From Variovorax atrisoli 110B (GTDB lineage: Bacteria > Pseudomonadota > Gammaproteobacteria > Burkholderiales > Burkholderiaceae_C), in assembly GCF_000382045.1 (NCBI RefSeq), contig NZ_KB907460.1:62001-126000 (forward strand): a stretch of DNA of 64,000 nt, read 5' to 3'. Below, in pieces: positions 8,041 through 16,030 of the stretch. The notes under the pieces were generated by a model that was not told the DNA's origin, did not search any database, and worked only from the letters and a program-made list of their open reading frames with translations. The number at the start of each line of letters is the position of its first letter. Position 1 is the first letter of the stretch. Position numbers and translations under genes: made by a program.

Positions 8041-8912
8041 AACTCATCAGCTATCTGCACGGCGGCTCTTCCCGCTGGGGCTGCGTCGTCGGCGACGGCG
8101 TGATCGACCTGGGCCGGCGCCTGCCGGCCTTCGCGTCGGTATCCGCGCTGCTGGCCGGCGGCGAAGCCGCGCTGGCCCAGGCCCGCGCCGCGGTCGAAGG
8201 AGCCATGGCCGACCACGCGCTGGCCGACGTGCGCTTCGAACTGCCCATCGCCCGGCCGCGCCGCGTGTTCTGCATCGGCGTGAACTACGCGCACCGCAAC
8301 GCCGAATACAAGGACGGCAGCGACTTGCCGAAGTACCCCAGCATCTTCATGCGCGTGGCCGAATCCTTCGCGGGCCACGGCGAGCCGCTGCTGCAGCCGC
8401 TCGAATCGACGCAGCTCGACTACGAGGGCGAGATCGCCATCGTCATCGGCCGCCGCGCGCGCCGCGTGAACGGCGACGAGGCCCTCGCCTGCATCGCCGG
8501 TGTGACCTGCATGAACGAAGGCACCATCCGCGACTGGGTGCACCACGCCAAGTTCAACGTGACGCAAGGCAAGAACTTCAACGCCTCCGGCAGCATCGGC
8601 CCCTGGATCGTCACCGCCGACGAATTCCCGCAGGGCTTCGGCGCGCTGCGCGTGAGCACACGCGTCAACGGCGAGCAGCGCCAGGACGACACCACCGAGA
8701 ACCTGATGTTCGACTTCGCCTACCTGGTGCACTACCTGTCGACCTTCACCACCCTGGAGCCCGGCGACATCATCGCCACCGGCACGCCGACCGGTGCGGG
8801 CATCCGCTTCGACCCACCCCGGTTCCTCAAGCCGGGCGACGTGGTCGAGGTCGAAGTCAGCGGCGTGGGCGTGCTGCGCAACGTGGTGCGCGCAGAGGAG
8901 GCGGTGCAATGA
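8037..8912 (+). CDS. Fumarylacetoacetate hydrolase-family protein
   Basis: A 291-residue FAH-family enzyme. An N-terminal lid domain (~1-70) precedes the catalytic fold with V-F-C-I-G-V-N-Y-A-H-R, P-S-I-F-M-R, and the metal-binding Y-E-G-E-I-A-I-V-I-G pair of glutamates. I-I-A-T-G-T-P-T-G-A-G and the C-terminal G-D-V-V-E-V-E-V-S-G-V-G-V-L-R-N follow. Relatives include acylpyruvases, HpaG-type OPET decarboxylase/isomerases and lactonase-linked hydrolases. With a hydratase and an HpaI-type aldolase downstream, a decarboxylase/isomerase role in a meta-cleavage lower pathway is attractive but not proven. Both ends overlap neighbours by 4 nt. Confidence 0.87.
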   Translation: MKLISYLHGGSSRWGCVVGDGVIDLGRRLPAFASVSALLAGGEAALAQARAAVEGAMADHALADVRFELPIARPRRVFCIGVNYAHRNAEYKDGSDLPKYPSIFMRVAESFAGHGEPLLQPLESTQLDYEGEIAIVIGRRARRVNGDEALACIAGVTCMNEGTIRDWVHHAKFNVTQGKNFNASGSIGPWIVTADEFPQGFGALRVSTRVNGEQRQDDTTENLMFDFAYLVHYLSTFTTLEPGDIIATGTPTGAGIRFDPPRFLKPGDVVEVEVSGVGVLRNVVRAEEAVQ

Positions 8913-9721
8913 GCCTCGATGCCACCACCCTGTCTCAGGCCGCCGAGCGGCTGGAGCAGGCGCAACTCTCGCGCCGGGCTTGCCGCCAGTTCTCGCTCGA
9001 CCACCCAGACATGACCATCGACGACGCCTACGCCATCCAGCACGCATGGATGCAGCTCAAGCTGCGCAATGGCCGCACGCTCAAGGGCCACAAGATCGGA
9101 CTCACCTCCAAGGCCATGCAGCGCGCGGTGAACATCGCCGAGCCCGACTACGGCGCGCTGCTCGACGACATGTTCTACCGCGACGGCGCGGTGATCCCGA
9201 CCGAGCGCTTCCTGCAGCTGAAGATCGAGGCCGAGCTGGCCTTCGTGCTGGCGCGTCCGCTGACGGGGCCCGACTGCACGCTGTTCGACGTGCTCGACGC
9301 CACGGCCTACGTGACGCCCGCCCTGGAGATCCTCGACGCGCGCATCCAGCGCGTCGACCCCGACACCGGGCGCACGCGCAACGTGCTCGACACCATTTCC
9401 GACAACGCCGCCAATGCCGCGCTGGTGCTGGGCGGGCGGCCGTTCAAGCCCGCGCTGGTCGATGCCGACATGCGGCGCATCGGCGCCATCGTGAGCCGCA
9501 ATGGCGAGGTGGAGGAGACCGGCCTGGCCGCCGGCGTGCTCAACCATCCAGCCCACGGCGTCGCATGGCTGGCCAATCGGCTGCATCGCTTCGGCGTGTC
9601 GCTGGAAGCGGGCCAGGTGATCCTGGCGGGCTCTTTCATCCGGCCGATCGAGGTCGGCAAGGGCGATACGGTGGTGGCCGACTATGGCGAATTCGGCACC
9701 GTGTCGTGCCACTTCGGATGA
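8909..9721 (+). CDS. 2-oxo-hept-4-ene-1,7-dioate hydratase-like enzyme (HpaH/MhpD family)
   Basis: A 270-residue hydratase starting at the ATG that overlaps the previous stop. The family pattern is clear: D-D-A-Y-A-I-Q-H, K-G-H-K-I-G-L-T-S-K-A-M-Q near 60, the metal-binding I-E-A-E-L-A-F-V-L and P-A-L-E-I-L-D-A-R, and the closing G-D-T-V-V-A-D-Y-G. It adds water to a 2-oxo-alkenoate to make a 4-hydroxy-2-oxo acid. The adjacent HpaI-type aldolase uses such products, which favours the dicarboxylic (HpaH-like) substrate class over MhpD's monocarboxylate. Exact substrate unknown. Confidence 0.88.
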   Translation: MSLDATTLSQAAERLEQAQLSRRACRQFSLDHPDMTIDDAYAIQHAWMQLKLRNGRTLKGHKIGLTSKAMQRAVNIAEPDYGALLDDMFYRDGAVIPTERFLQLKIEAELAFVLARPLTGPDCTLFDVLDATAYVTPALEILDARIQRVDPDTGRTRNVLDTISDNAANAALVLGGRPFKPALVDADMRRIGAIVSRNGEVEETGLAAGVLNHPAHGVAWLANRLHRFGVSLEAGQVILAGSFIRPIEVGKGDTVVADYGEFGTVSCHFG

Positions 9722-10548
9722 ACGCCATGCCGGTGCTTCCCAATCACTTCAAGCGCGCGCTCGCGGCCGGCGTGCCGCAGATCGGGCTGTGGTCCACGCT
9801 GCCCGACCCGTACGTATCGGAGATCGTCGCGGGCGCGGGCTTCGACTGGGTGCTGCTCGACACCGAGCACACGCCCACCGACGTGCCCCACATGCTGCAC
9901 CAGCTGCAGGCGGTGAGCGCCGCGGTGCCGGCCGACGCCGCGCGGCGCACGTCGGCGGTGGTGCGGCCCGACTGGAACGACACCGTGCTCATCAAGCGCT
10001 ACCTCGACATCGGCGCGCAGAGCCTGCTGCTGCCCTTCGTGCAGGACGCGGAGCAGGCGCGCTCGGCGGTGCGCGCCACGCGCTATGCCCCGGGCGGCGT
10101 GCGCGGCATGGGCGGCTCGACGCGGGCGTCGAACTTCGGGCGCATCGGCGACTATGTGAAGACCGCGCAGGACGAACTGTGCGTGCTGGTGCAGGTGGAA
10201 ACCGGCGAGGCGCTCGATCAGTTGGACGCGATCCTCGAGGTCGAAGGCATCGACGGCGTCTTCATCGGGCCGGCCGACCTGTCGGCGAGCCTGGGCCACC
10301 CAGGCGACCCCGGCCATCCGACGGTGAAGCGCGCCATCGACGACGCGATCCGCCGCATCCGTGCCGCCGGCAAGGCGCCCGGCATCCTGATGCTCGACGA
10401 CGCGCGGGCGCGCGAGTGCCTGGACCTGGGCGCGCTCTTCGTGGCGGTGGCTATGGACCTGCAGATCCTGGCGCGCGGCGCCGAAGCGGCGGCCGCGCGT
10501 TTCCGCGACGGCGCGCAGGCGGCACGCGCGGCGCGGCCGGCATACTGA
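9718..10548 (+). CDS. HpaI/HpcH-family class II 2-oxo-acid aldolase
   Basis: A 276-residue pyruvate-type aldolase of the HpcH/HpaI fold. Expected residues are visible: G-L-W-S-T near the N-terminus, V-L-L-D-T-E-H-T-P (catalytic His loop), V-V-R-P (substrate Arg), L-V-Q-V-E-T (metal Glu) and F-I-G-P-A-D-L-S (metal Asp). It would split a 4-hydroxy-2-oxo acid into pyruvate plus an aldehyde. It starts at an ATG overlapping the hydratase stop by 4 nt and ends the operon, 29 bp from the convergent ABC permease. The 5-residue start M-N-A-M-P could also begin at the second Met. Confidence 0.9.
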   Translation: MNAMPVLPNHFKRALAAGVPQIGLWSTLPDPYVSEIVAGAGFDWVLLDTEHTPTDVPHMLHQLQAVSAAVPADAARRTSAVVRPDWNDTVLIKRYLDIGAQSLLLPFVQDAEQARSAVRATRYAPGGVRGMGGSTRASNFGRIGDYVKTAQDELCVLVQVETGEALDQLDAILEVEGIDGVFIGPADLSASLGHPGDPGHPTVKRAIDDAIRRIRAAGKAPGILMLDDARARECLDLGALFVAVAMDLQILARGAEAAAARFRDGAQAARAARPAY

Positions 10549-10577
10549 AGGCGCGGCAGCACGGGGCCGCCCGCCGC

Positions 10578-11348
10578 TCACTGGTTCTGCGACCCGCGGT
10601 GCGCCCAGCCGGTGGTGTGCTTCTCGACCACGCTGAAGAGTTCATACATCAGCATCGCCATCGCGCCCACCACCATCAGGCCCGCGAAGGCCAGGCCCAT
10701 CTGCATGGCCGAGCCGGCCGAGATCAGCAGGTAGCCGATGCCTTCGTTGGCCGCCGTCATCTCGCTGACCGTGGTGCCCACGAAGGCCAGCGTGATCGCC
10801 ACCTTCAGCGAGCCGAAGAAGTAGGGCATGGAGCGCGGCAGGCCGATCTTCATGAGCACGTCCCAGCGCTTCGCGCCGAGCACGCGCAGCACGTCTTCGA
10901 GCTCGGGCTCGAGCGTGGCGAGGCCGGTCGCGATGTTGACCATGATCGGGAAGAAGCTGATCAGGAAGGCCGTGAGGATCGCCGGCCCGATGCCGATGCC
11001 GAACCAGACGACCAGGATCGGCACGAAGGCCGCCTTGGGCAGCGCGTTGAAGGCCGTCATCAGCGGGTAGATCGCCGCGTACGCGATGCGCGAGCTGCCG
11101 ATCACGAAGCCCAGCAGCACACCCACCACGATCGCGAGGCCGAAGCCCGCCATGGTGACCCAGAAGGTGCGCCACGCGTGGCCCGCGATGACTTCCTTGA
11201 ATTCCCAGAACTGGTTCCAGATGCGCCACGGGCTCGGGAAGATGAAGTCCGAGACCTCGAAGGCCGAGCAGATGATCTGCCACAGCAGGATCACCGCCAC
11301 GAGCAGCAGCCAGGGCGACCAGCGTTCGATTTGCTTGGTGTTTCTCAT
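10578..11348 (-). CDS. ABC transporter permease (SsuC/TauC family)
   Basis: A 256-residue inner-membrane permease with about six hydrophobic segments and the EAA loop (E-P-E-L-E-D-V-L-R-V-L-G-A-K-R-W-D) near 160-180 that docks the ATPase. The protein resembles TauC/SsuC/NrtB-type subunits. It is the third gene of a binding protein-ATPase-permease set on the minus strand, 16 bp after the ATPase. Substrate class: sulfonate, nitrate, pyrimidine or another small anion or amine; the sequence does not decide. Confidence 0.92.
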   Translation of the reverse strand: MRNTKQIERWSPWLLLVAVILLWQIICSAFEVSDFIFPSPWRIWNQFWEFKEVIAGHAWRTFWVTMAGFGLAIVVGVLLGFVIGSSRIAYAAIYPLMTAFNALPKAAFVPILVVWFGIGIGPAILTAFLISFFPIMVNIATGLATLEPELEDVLRVLGAKRWDVLMKIGLPRSMPYFFGSLKVAITLAFVGTTVSEMTAANEGIGYLLISAGSAMQMGLAFAGLMVVGAMAMLMYELFSVVEKHTTGWAHRGSQNQ

Positions 11349-11364
11349 GTGGTCCCGTGCGCCC

Positions 11365-12237
11365 TCAGTGGGAAGCAGCCGCGGCCGACTGGGCGGCGCT
11401 CGCGCCGGTGTTCCGGATCGCGCCGATGTGCCCGCGCAGCTCCAGCACGATGTCGGTGAACTCCTTCGTGTAGGTGAGTTCGAGCTCGCGCGGGCGCGGC
11501 AGGTCGATCTCGCGCTTGACCACGAAGCGACCCGGGCTCTTGCTCATCACGTACACCGTGTCGGCCAGGAAAACCGATTCGCGCAGGTCGTGCGTGACCA
11601 GGATCACGTTGAACTGCTGCTCGGTCCAGAGGTCGCGCAGGATGCACCACAGCTCCTCGCGCGTGAAGGCGTCGAGCGCGCCGAAGGGCTCGTCGAGCAG
11701 CAGCATCTTGGGCTCGTGGATGAGCGCGCGGCAGATGCTCGCGCGCTGCTGCATGCCGCCCGAGAGCTGCCACGGGAACTTGTCCTCGTAGCCGCCCAGG
11801 CCCACCTTCTGCAGCAGGCGGCGGGCGCGCTCCTCGTATTCCTTGCGCCTGGCCTTGAAGCTGGAACGGTAGGGCTCGACGATCTCCAGCGGCAGCAGCA
11901 CGTTGTCGACCGTGGTGCGCCACGGCAGCAGCGAGGGCGCCTGGAAGGCCATGCCCGAGATCTTCAGCGGCCCCGTCACCGGCTGGCCATCGATGCGGAT
12001 CTTGCCCATCGACGGCATCTTCAGCCCGGTGGTGAGCTTCATGAAGGTCGACTTGCCGCAGCCCGAAGGCCCGACGATGGCGATGAATTCGCCGCGCTTC
12101 ACCTTGAGGTCGATGGCCTCGACCGCGAAGTGGTTGGCGCGCAGCAGCTCCTCGTTGTAGGCGAGCCAGACGTCCTGGAAGTCGACGAAGGGTGCGACGA
12201 AGGGAGCTGCGGCCGCGTCCTGCGATGCGGCTGCCAT
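11365..12237 (-). CDS. ABC transporter ATP-binding protein (SsuB/TauB family)
   Basis: A 290-residue ATPase. Walker A is G-P-S-G-C-G-K-S-T (~55-63), the Q loop lies in A-F-Q-A-P-S-L-L-P-W-R, the signature is L-S-G-G-M-Q-Q-R, Walker B L-L-L-D-E-P-F-G-A-L-D and the switch His V-T-H-D. The first ~20 residues (alanine-rich) are a non-conserved extension. Its ATG overlaps the binding-protein stop (TGATG), so translation is coupled. An in-frame continuation upstream is an artefact of that overlap. Confidence 0.93.
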   Translation of the reverse strand: MAAASQDAAAAPFVAPFVDFQDVWLAYNEELLRANHFAVEAIDLKVKRGEFIAIVGPSGCGKSTFMKLTTGLKMPSMGKIRIDGQPVTGPLKISGMAFQAPSLLPWRTTVDNVLLPLEIVEPYRSSFKARRKEYEERARRLLQKVGLGGYEDKFPWQLSGGMQQRASICRALIHEPKMLLLDEPFGALDAFTREELWCILRDLWTEQQFNVILVTHDLRESVFLADTVYVMSKSPGRFVVKREIDLPRPRELELTYTKEFTDIVLELRGHIGAIRNTGASAAQSAAAASH

Positions 12238-13268
12238 CACTTCTTCAGGATGTTCAGTTCGGCCGCGGGCGGCAGCAGCGCGGCGGTCCACACCGCGTCG
12301 GGGCTCACGCGCGTCTTGGTGTTGAAGGCGTCCGACACCTGCGAGGCCATCAGCGACATGCGGCCCGCGTTGACCGCGCCGAAGCCCTCGGCGCGCGCGT
12401 CGGCGCTGTTGATGACGGTGTCGATGGCAAGCTGCAGGCGGCGCGTCTCGAGCTTGCTGTCGATGATGCCGTCGCGCGCCTTCACCGACTCGATGGCCAC
12501 CGCGGGGTTGGCGATGACTTCCTTCGCGCCCTTGGCGAAGGCCGAGAGGAATTTCTTCACCGCCTCGGGGTTCTCCTTGATGAGCTTGGGCGAGGCGATG
12601 ATGACGTTGCCGTACAGCTTCACGCCGTAGTCGGGGTAGGGGAGGATCACCACGTCGGCCGTCTTGGCGCCGCGTGCTTCCAGGTTGAGCAGCGAGGTGA
12701 AGGTGAAGCCGGTGATGGCGTCGATGTCGCCGCGCATCAGCATGGTCTCGCGCAGCGTCGGGTCCATGGCGGTCCAGTTGACGGCGCCGATGTTGTTGGC
12801 CTTGGCGAAGATCGGGAAGGCGCGGCGGCCCGCGTCGAACACCGGCGCGCCGAGCTTCTTGCCGGTGAGGTCGGAAGGCTTGGTGATGCCGCTCTTCTTG
12901 AGCGTCATGACCGAGGCCGGCGTGTTGTTGTAGACCATCATCACCGCGACCGGCTTGTTGGGGCTGTCGGGGTTGTTGGCGTGGAACTCCATCAGCGCCG
13001 CGAGGTCGGCGAAGCCCATGTCGTAGGCGCCCGAGGCCACGCGCGTGACCGTGCCGCCCGAGCCGTTGCCCGCGTCGATGGTCACGTCGAGGCCCGCGGC
13101 CTTGAAGTAGCCCTTGGCGGCGGGATGCAGGAACAGCGCCGCCGGTCCCTCGAAGCGCCAGTCGAGCTGGAACTTGATCGGCGTCGGGCTCTGTGCAAAG
13201 GCCGGTGCGAGGCCGAAGCTGATGGCCGAGGCGGCGAGGAAGGACTGGAGCAGTTGGCGCTTGTTCAT
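12237..13268 (-). CDS. ABC transporter substrate-binding protein (NMT1/SsuA-like)
   Basis: A 343-residue periplasmic binding protein from the ATG at 13268 (M-N-K-R-Q-L-L-Q-S-F). Its Sec signal peptide ends G-L-A-P-A-F-A-Q. The mature protein is NMT1/THI5-like: K-F-Q-L-D-W-R-F-E-G-P, K-G-Y-F-K-A-A-G-L-D-V-T-I and G-A-Y-D-M-G-F-A-D. A longer in-frame extension to 13397 lacks a signal-like start and was not used. It is first in the operon, with a perfect 8+8 inverted repeat just upstream. Ligand unknown; NMT1-like proteins serve sulfonates, pyrimidines and others. Confidence 0.9.
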   Translation of the reverse strand: MNKRQLLQSFLAASAISFGLAPAFAQSPTPIKFQLDWRFEGPAALFLHPAAKGYFKAAGLDVTIDAGNGSGGTVTRVASGAYDMGFADLAALMEFHANNPDSPNKPVAVMMVYNNTPASVMTLKKSGITKPSDLTGKKLGAPVFDAGRRAFPIFAKANNIGAVNWTAMDPTLRETMLMRGDIDAITGFTFTSLLNLEARGAKTADVVILPYPDYGVKLYGNVIIASPKLIKENPEAVKKFLSAFAKGAKEVIANPAVAIESVKARDGIIDSKLETRRLQLAIDTVINSADARAEGFGAVNAGRMSLMASQVSDAFNTKTRVSPDAVWTAALLPPAAELNILKK

Positions 13269-13298
13269 GCGGAGATCGATCCGTTGGATGAAAGGGGA

Positions 13299-13318
13299 TT
13301 GAATGCTTCTGCATTCAA
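13299..13318. promoter_or_regulatory. Perfect inverted repeat TTGAATGC-TTCT-GCATTCAA upstream of the ABC operon
   Basis: An 8+8 perfect inverted repeat with a 4-bp loop begins 31 bp upstream of the binding-protein ATG. It could be an operator or a leader hairpin; no regulator gene is adjacent. Confidence 0.4.
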
Positions 13319-13409
13319 GCAAAAACGGTGCCCGCACGTGATTGGTGCGAACCCTTCCTCGTGGATCGAAGTAGTGCGCGGGCGGCGCGATCTGCACCCG
13401 CTCAATGCA

Positions 13410-13433
13410 AAAACGCGGCCTAGGCCGCGTTTT
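13410..13433 (-). terminator. Rho-independent terminator after malic enzyme
   Basis: A 24-bp perfect palindrome, AAAACGCGGCCTA and its complement, with a GC-rich core and T-runs on both strands. It lies 46 bp after the malic enzyme stop and probably also insulates the ABC operon upstream region. Confidence 0.8.
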
Positions 13434-13478
13434 GAAGCACCGAAAGTGGGATTTCCTCCCGCTGGACTGCCTTCCTGC

Positions 13479-15779
13479 TTACTTGTCGACCGTCACCTTC
13501 GCCACCGCCAGCGCCGTCATGTTGATGATGCGGCGCACCGTCGACGAAGGCGTGAGCACGTGGGCCGAGCTCGCGGCGCCCAGCAGCACCGGGCCGACCG
13601 TGATGCCGTTGGCGCCGGTCATCTTCAGCACGTTGTAGAGGATGTGGGCCGAGTCGAGGTTCGGGCACACGAGCAGGTTGGCCTCGCCGCTGAGCGTGGT
13701 CTCGGGCAGGGCGGTGCGGCGGATTTCCTCCGACAGCGCCGCGTCGCCGTGCATCTCGCCGTCGCATTCGATGTCGGGCGCCATCTGCGCGAACAGGTCG
13801 CGCGCCAGCCGCATCTTGCGGGCCGACGAGCGGCTCGACGTGCCGTAGTTCGAGTGCGACAGGAAGGCCACCTTCGGCGGCAGGCCGAAGCGGCGCACTT
13901 CCTCGGCGGCCATCATCGCGATGCTGGCGAGCAGCTCGGCGCTGGGGTCTTCGTTGACGTTGGTGTCGGTGATGAACACCGTGCGCTTGTCGAGCGTGAG
14001 GGCGTTCAGCGTCGCGAAGCCCGGCGCGCCGCGCTTCAGGCCGATCAGGTTGCGGATGTGCTCCAGGTGCACGTCGAAGCGTCCGACCAGGCCGCAGATC
14101 ATGGCGTCGGCGTCGCCCAGGTGCATCATGAGCGCGGCGATGGTGGTGTTCGAGCGGCGCACCATGGTCTTGGCGGCCTCCGGCGTCACGCCGCGGCGGC
14201 CCATGATCTTGTGGAAGCTCTCCCAGTAGGTGCGGAAGCGCGGATCGTCCTCGGGGTTGACGATCTCGAAGTCGACGCCTGCGCGGATGTGCAGGCCGGC
14301 CTTCTTGATGCGCGCCTCGATGACGGCGGGGCGGCCCACCAGGATCGGCTTGGCCAGGCCTTCGTCGACTGCCCATTGGGCGGCGCGCAGCACGCGCTCG
14401 TCCTCGCCCTCGGCGTACGCCACGCGCTTGGCGGTGGCGATCTTGGCGGCGCTGAACACCGGGCGCATGAACATGCCGGTCTGGTAGACGAAGCGCGTCA
14501 GGTGCTGGCGGTAGGCGTCCATGTCCTCGATCGGGCGCGTGGCCACGCCCGAGGCTGCGGCCGCCTTGGCCACGGCCGGCGCGATGCGCAGGATCAGGCG
14601 CGAGTCGAAGGGCTTGGGAATGATGTAGTCGGGGCCGAAGGCCAGCTCCTGGCCGGCGTAGGCGGTGGCAACCTCCTCGCTGATGTCGGCCTTGGTGAGC
14701 TCGGCGATCTCGCGCACGCAGGCCAGCTTCATTTCTTCGGTGATCTTGCTCGCGCCGCAGTCGAGCGCGCCGCGGAAGATGTACGGGAAGCACAGGACGT
14801 TGTTGACCTGGTTCGGGTAGTCCGAACGGCCGGTGGCGATGATGCAGTCGGGCCGCACGGCCTTGGCCAGCTCGGGGCGGATCTCGGGCTCGGGGTTGGC
14901 CAGCGCCAGGATGATGGGCTGGGCGGCCATGGTCTTGACCATCTCGGCGGTCATCACGCCCGGGGCCGAGCAGCCCAGGAACACATCGGCGTCCTTCACC
15001 ACGTCGGCCAGGGTGCGGGCGCCGGTGTCTTTCTGGGCGTAGCGTGCCTTGGATTCGTCGAAACCGCCCGCGCGGCCCATGTAGATCAGGCCCTTGGAGT
15101 CGCAGGCGTGGATGTTGGCGGGCTTGGCGCCCAGGCCGACCATCACGTCGAGGCAGGCGATGGCTGCGGCACCCGCGCCCGAGACGGCGATCTTCACTTC
15201 CTCGATCTTCTTGCCCACCAGCTCCAGGCCGTTGATGAGCGCGGCGGCCGAGATGATGGCCGTGCCGTGCTGGTCGTCGTGGAACACGGGGATGTTCATG
15301 CGCTCGCGCAGCTTCTTCTCGATGTAGAAGCACTCGGGCGCCTTGATGTCCTCGAGGTTGATGCCGCCCAGCGTGGGCTCCAGCGCCGCGATGATGTCGA
15401 CCAGCTTGTCGGGGTCGCGCTCTGCCAGCTCGATGTCGAACACGTCGATGCCGGCGAATTTCTTGAACAGGCAGCCCTTGCCTTCCATCACCGGCTTGGC
15501 GGCCAGCGGACCGATGTCGCCCAGGCCGAGCACGGCGGTGCCGTTGGTGACGACGCCCACGAGGTTGCCGCGGGCGGTGTATTCGGAGGCCGTCGCCGGG
15601 TCGGCGGCGATGTCGAGACAGGGATAGGCCACGCCGGGCGAGTAGGCCAGCGACAGGTCGCGCTGGTTCAGCAGGGGCTTGGTCGGGGTGATCGAGATCT
15701 TGCCCTTGACGGGCGATCGGTGGTATTCGCGCGCTGCCTCGCGAAGTGCTTCTTCTGCGGGGGAAAGGGGTGCAGCCAT
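13479..15779 (-). CDS. maeB: NADP-dependent malic enzyme with phosphotransacetylase-like C-terminus (MaeB type)
   Basis: A 766-residue two-part enzyme. The N-terminal malic-enzyme half (~1-430) shows S-L-A-Y-S-P-G-V-A-Y-P-C, the E-D-I-K-A-P-E-C metal site, and the dinucleotide fold V-S-G-A-G-A-A-A-I-A-C. The C-terminal ~330 residues are a phosphotransacetylase (PTA_PTB) domain, regulatory in known MaeB enzymes. It decarboxylates malate to pyruvate with NADP(H). The ATG at 15779 has an AAGGAGA ribosome site at normal spacing; an upstream in-frame extension (to 15869) was rejected for this reason. It stands alone, followed by a strong terminator. Confidence 0.95.
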   Translation of the reverse strand: MAAPLSPAEEALREAAREYHRSPVKGKISITPTKPLLNQRDLSLAYSPGVAYPCLDIAADPATASEYTARGNLVGVVTNGTAVLGLGDIGPLAAKPVMEGKGCLFKKFAGIDVFDIELAERDPDKLVDIIAALEPTLGGINLEDIKAPECFYIEKKLRERMNIPVFHDDQHGTAIISAAALINGLELVGKKIEEVKIAVSGAGAAAIACLDVMVGLGAKPANIHACDSKGLIYMGRAGGFDESKARYAQKDTGARTLADVVKDADVFLGCSAPGVMTAEMVKTMAAQPIILALANPEPEIRPELAKAVRPDCIIATGRSDYPNQVNNVLCFPYIFRGALDCGASKITEEMKLACVREIAELTKADISEEVATAYAGQELAFGPDYIIPKPFDSRLILRIAPAVAKAAAASGVATRPIEDMDAYRQHLTRFVYQTGMFMRPVFSAAKIATAKRVAYAEGEDERVLRAAQWAVDEGLAKPILVGRPAVIEARIKKAGLHIRAGVDFEIVNPEDDPRFRTYWESFHKIMGRRGVTPEAAKTMVRRSNTTIAALMMHLGDADAMICGLVGRFDVHLEHIRNLIGLKRGAPGFATLNALTLDKRTVFITDTNVNEDPSAELLASIAMMAAEEVRRFGLPPKVAFLSHSNYGTSSRSSARKMRLARDLFAQMAPDIECDGEMHGDAALSEEIRRTALPETTLSGEANLLVCPNLDSAHILYNVLKMTGANGITVGPVLLGAASSAHVLTPSSTVRRIINMTALAVAKVTVDK

Positions 15780-16030
15780 GAAGGTCTCCTTGTTTCTGAC
15801 GGGCAATGAGGCTACCGCAAAAGCAGTGCCTCTTCTTACTGGGGAAATGCCGAAAACGCCTGAATCCATAGCTTCTGGCGGATATGGCGGGGTTCGGGCG
15901 GATGGGAGCGGGCTGGCGGGTTCGCTAAACTGCCGTTCGTTACCAACTGGTTAACAGGCCGGCCGTCCAGCCGGAATCCCGCCGGGGTAGCGCCGACAAC
16001 GACAACACCGCGAAAAGAGGGGCAACACGC

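Noticed and set aside
6685..10548. Complete homoprotocatechuate (hpa) operon
   Set aside because: Hydratase and aldolase relatives are present but the dioxygenase, semialdehyde dehydrogenase and CHM isomerase are missing, and RidA plus a LigI-like hydrolase do not belong to it.
12192..15809. 1205-codon open frame on the plus strand opposite malic enzyme and the ABC binding protein
   Set aside because: It is the high-GC mirror of real genes; its product is His/Arg/Gly-rich with no domain, while the minus strand has complete families.
15937..15955. TetR-type operator ACCAACTGGT before the halogenase-like gene
   Set aside because: Only 4+4 paired bases and no TetR gene adjacent; too weak to list.
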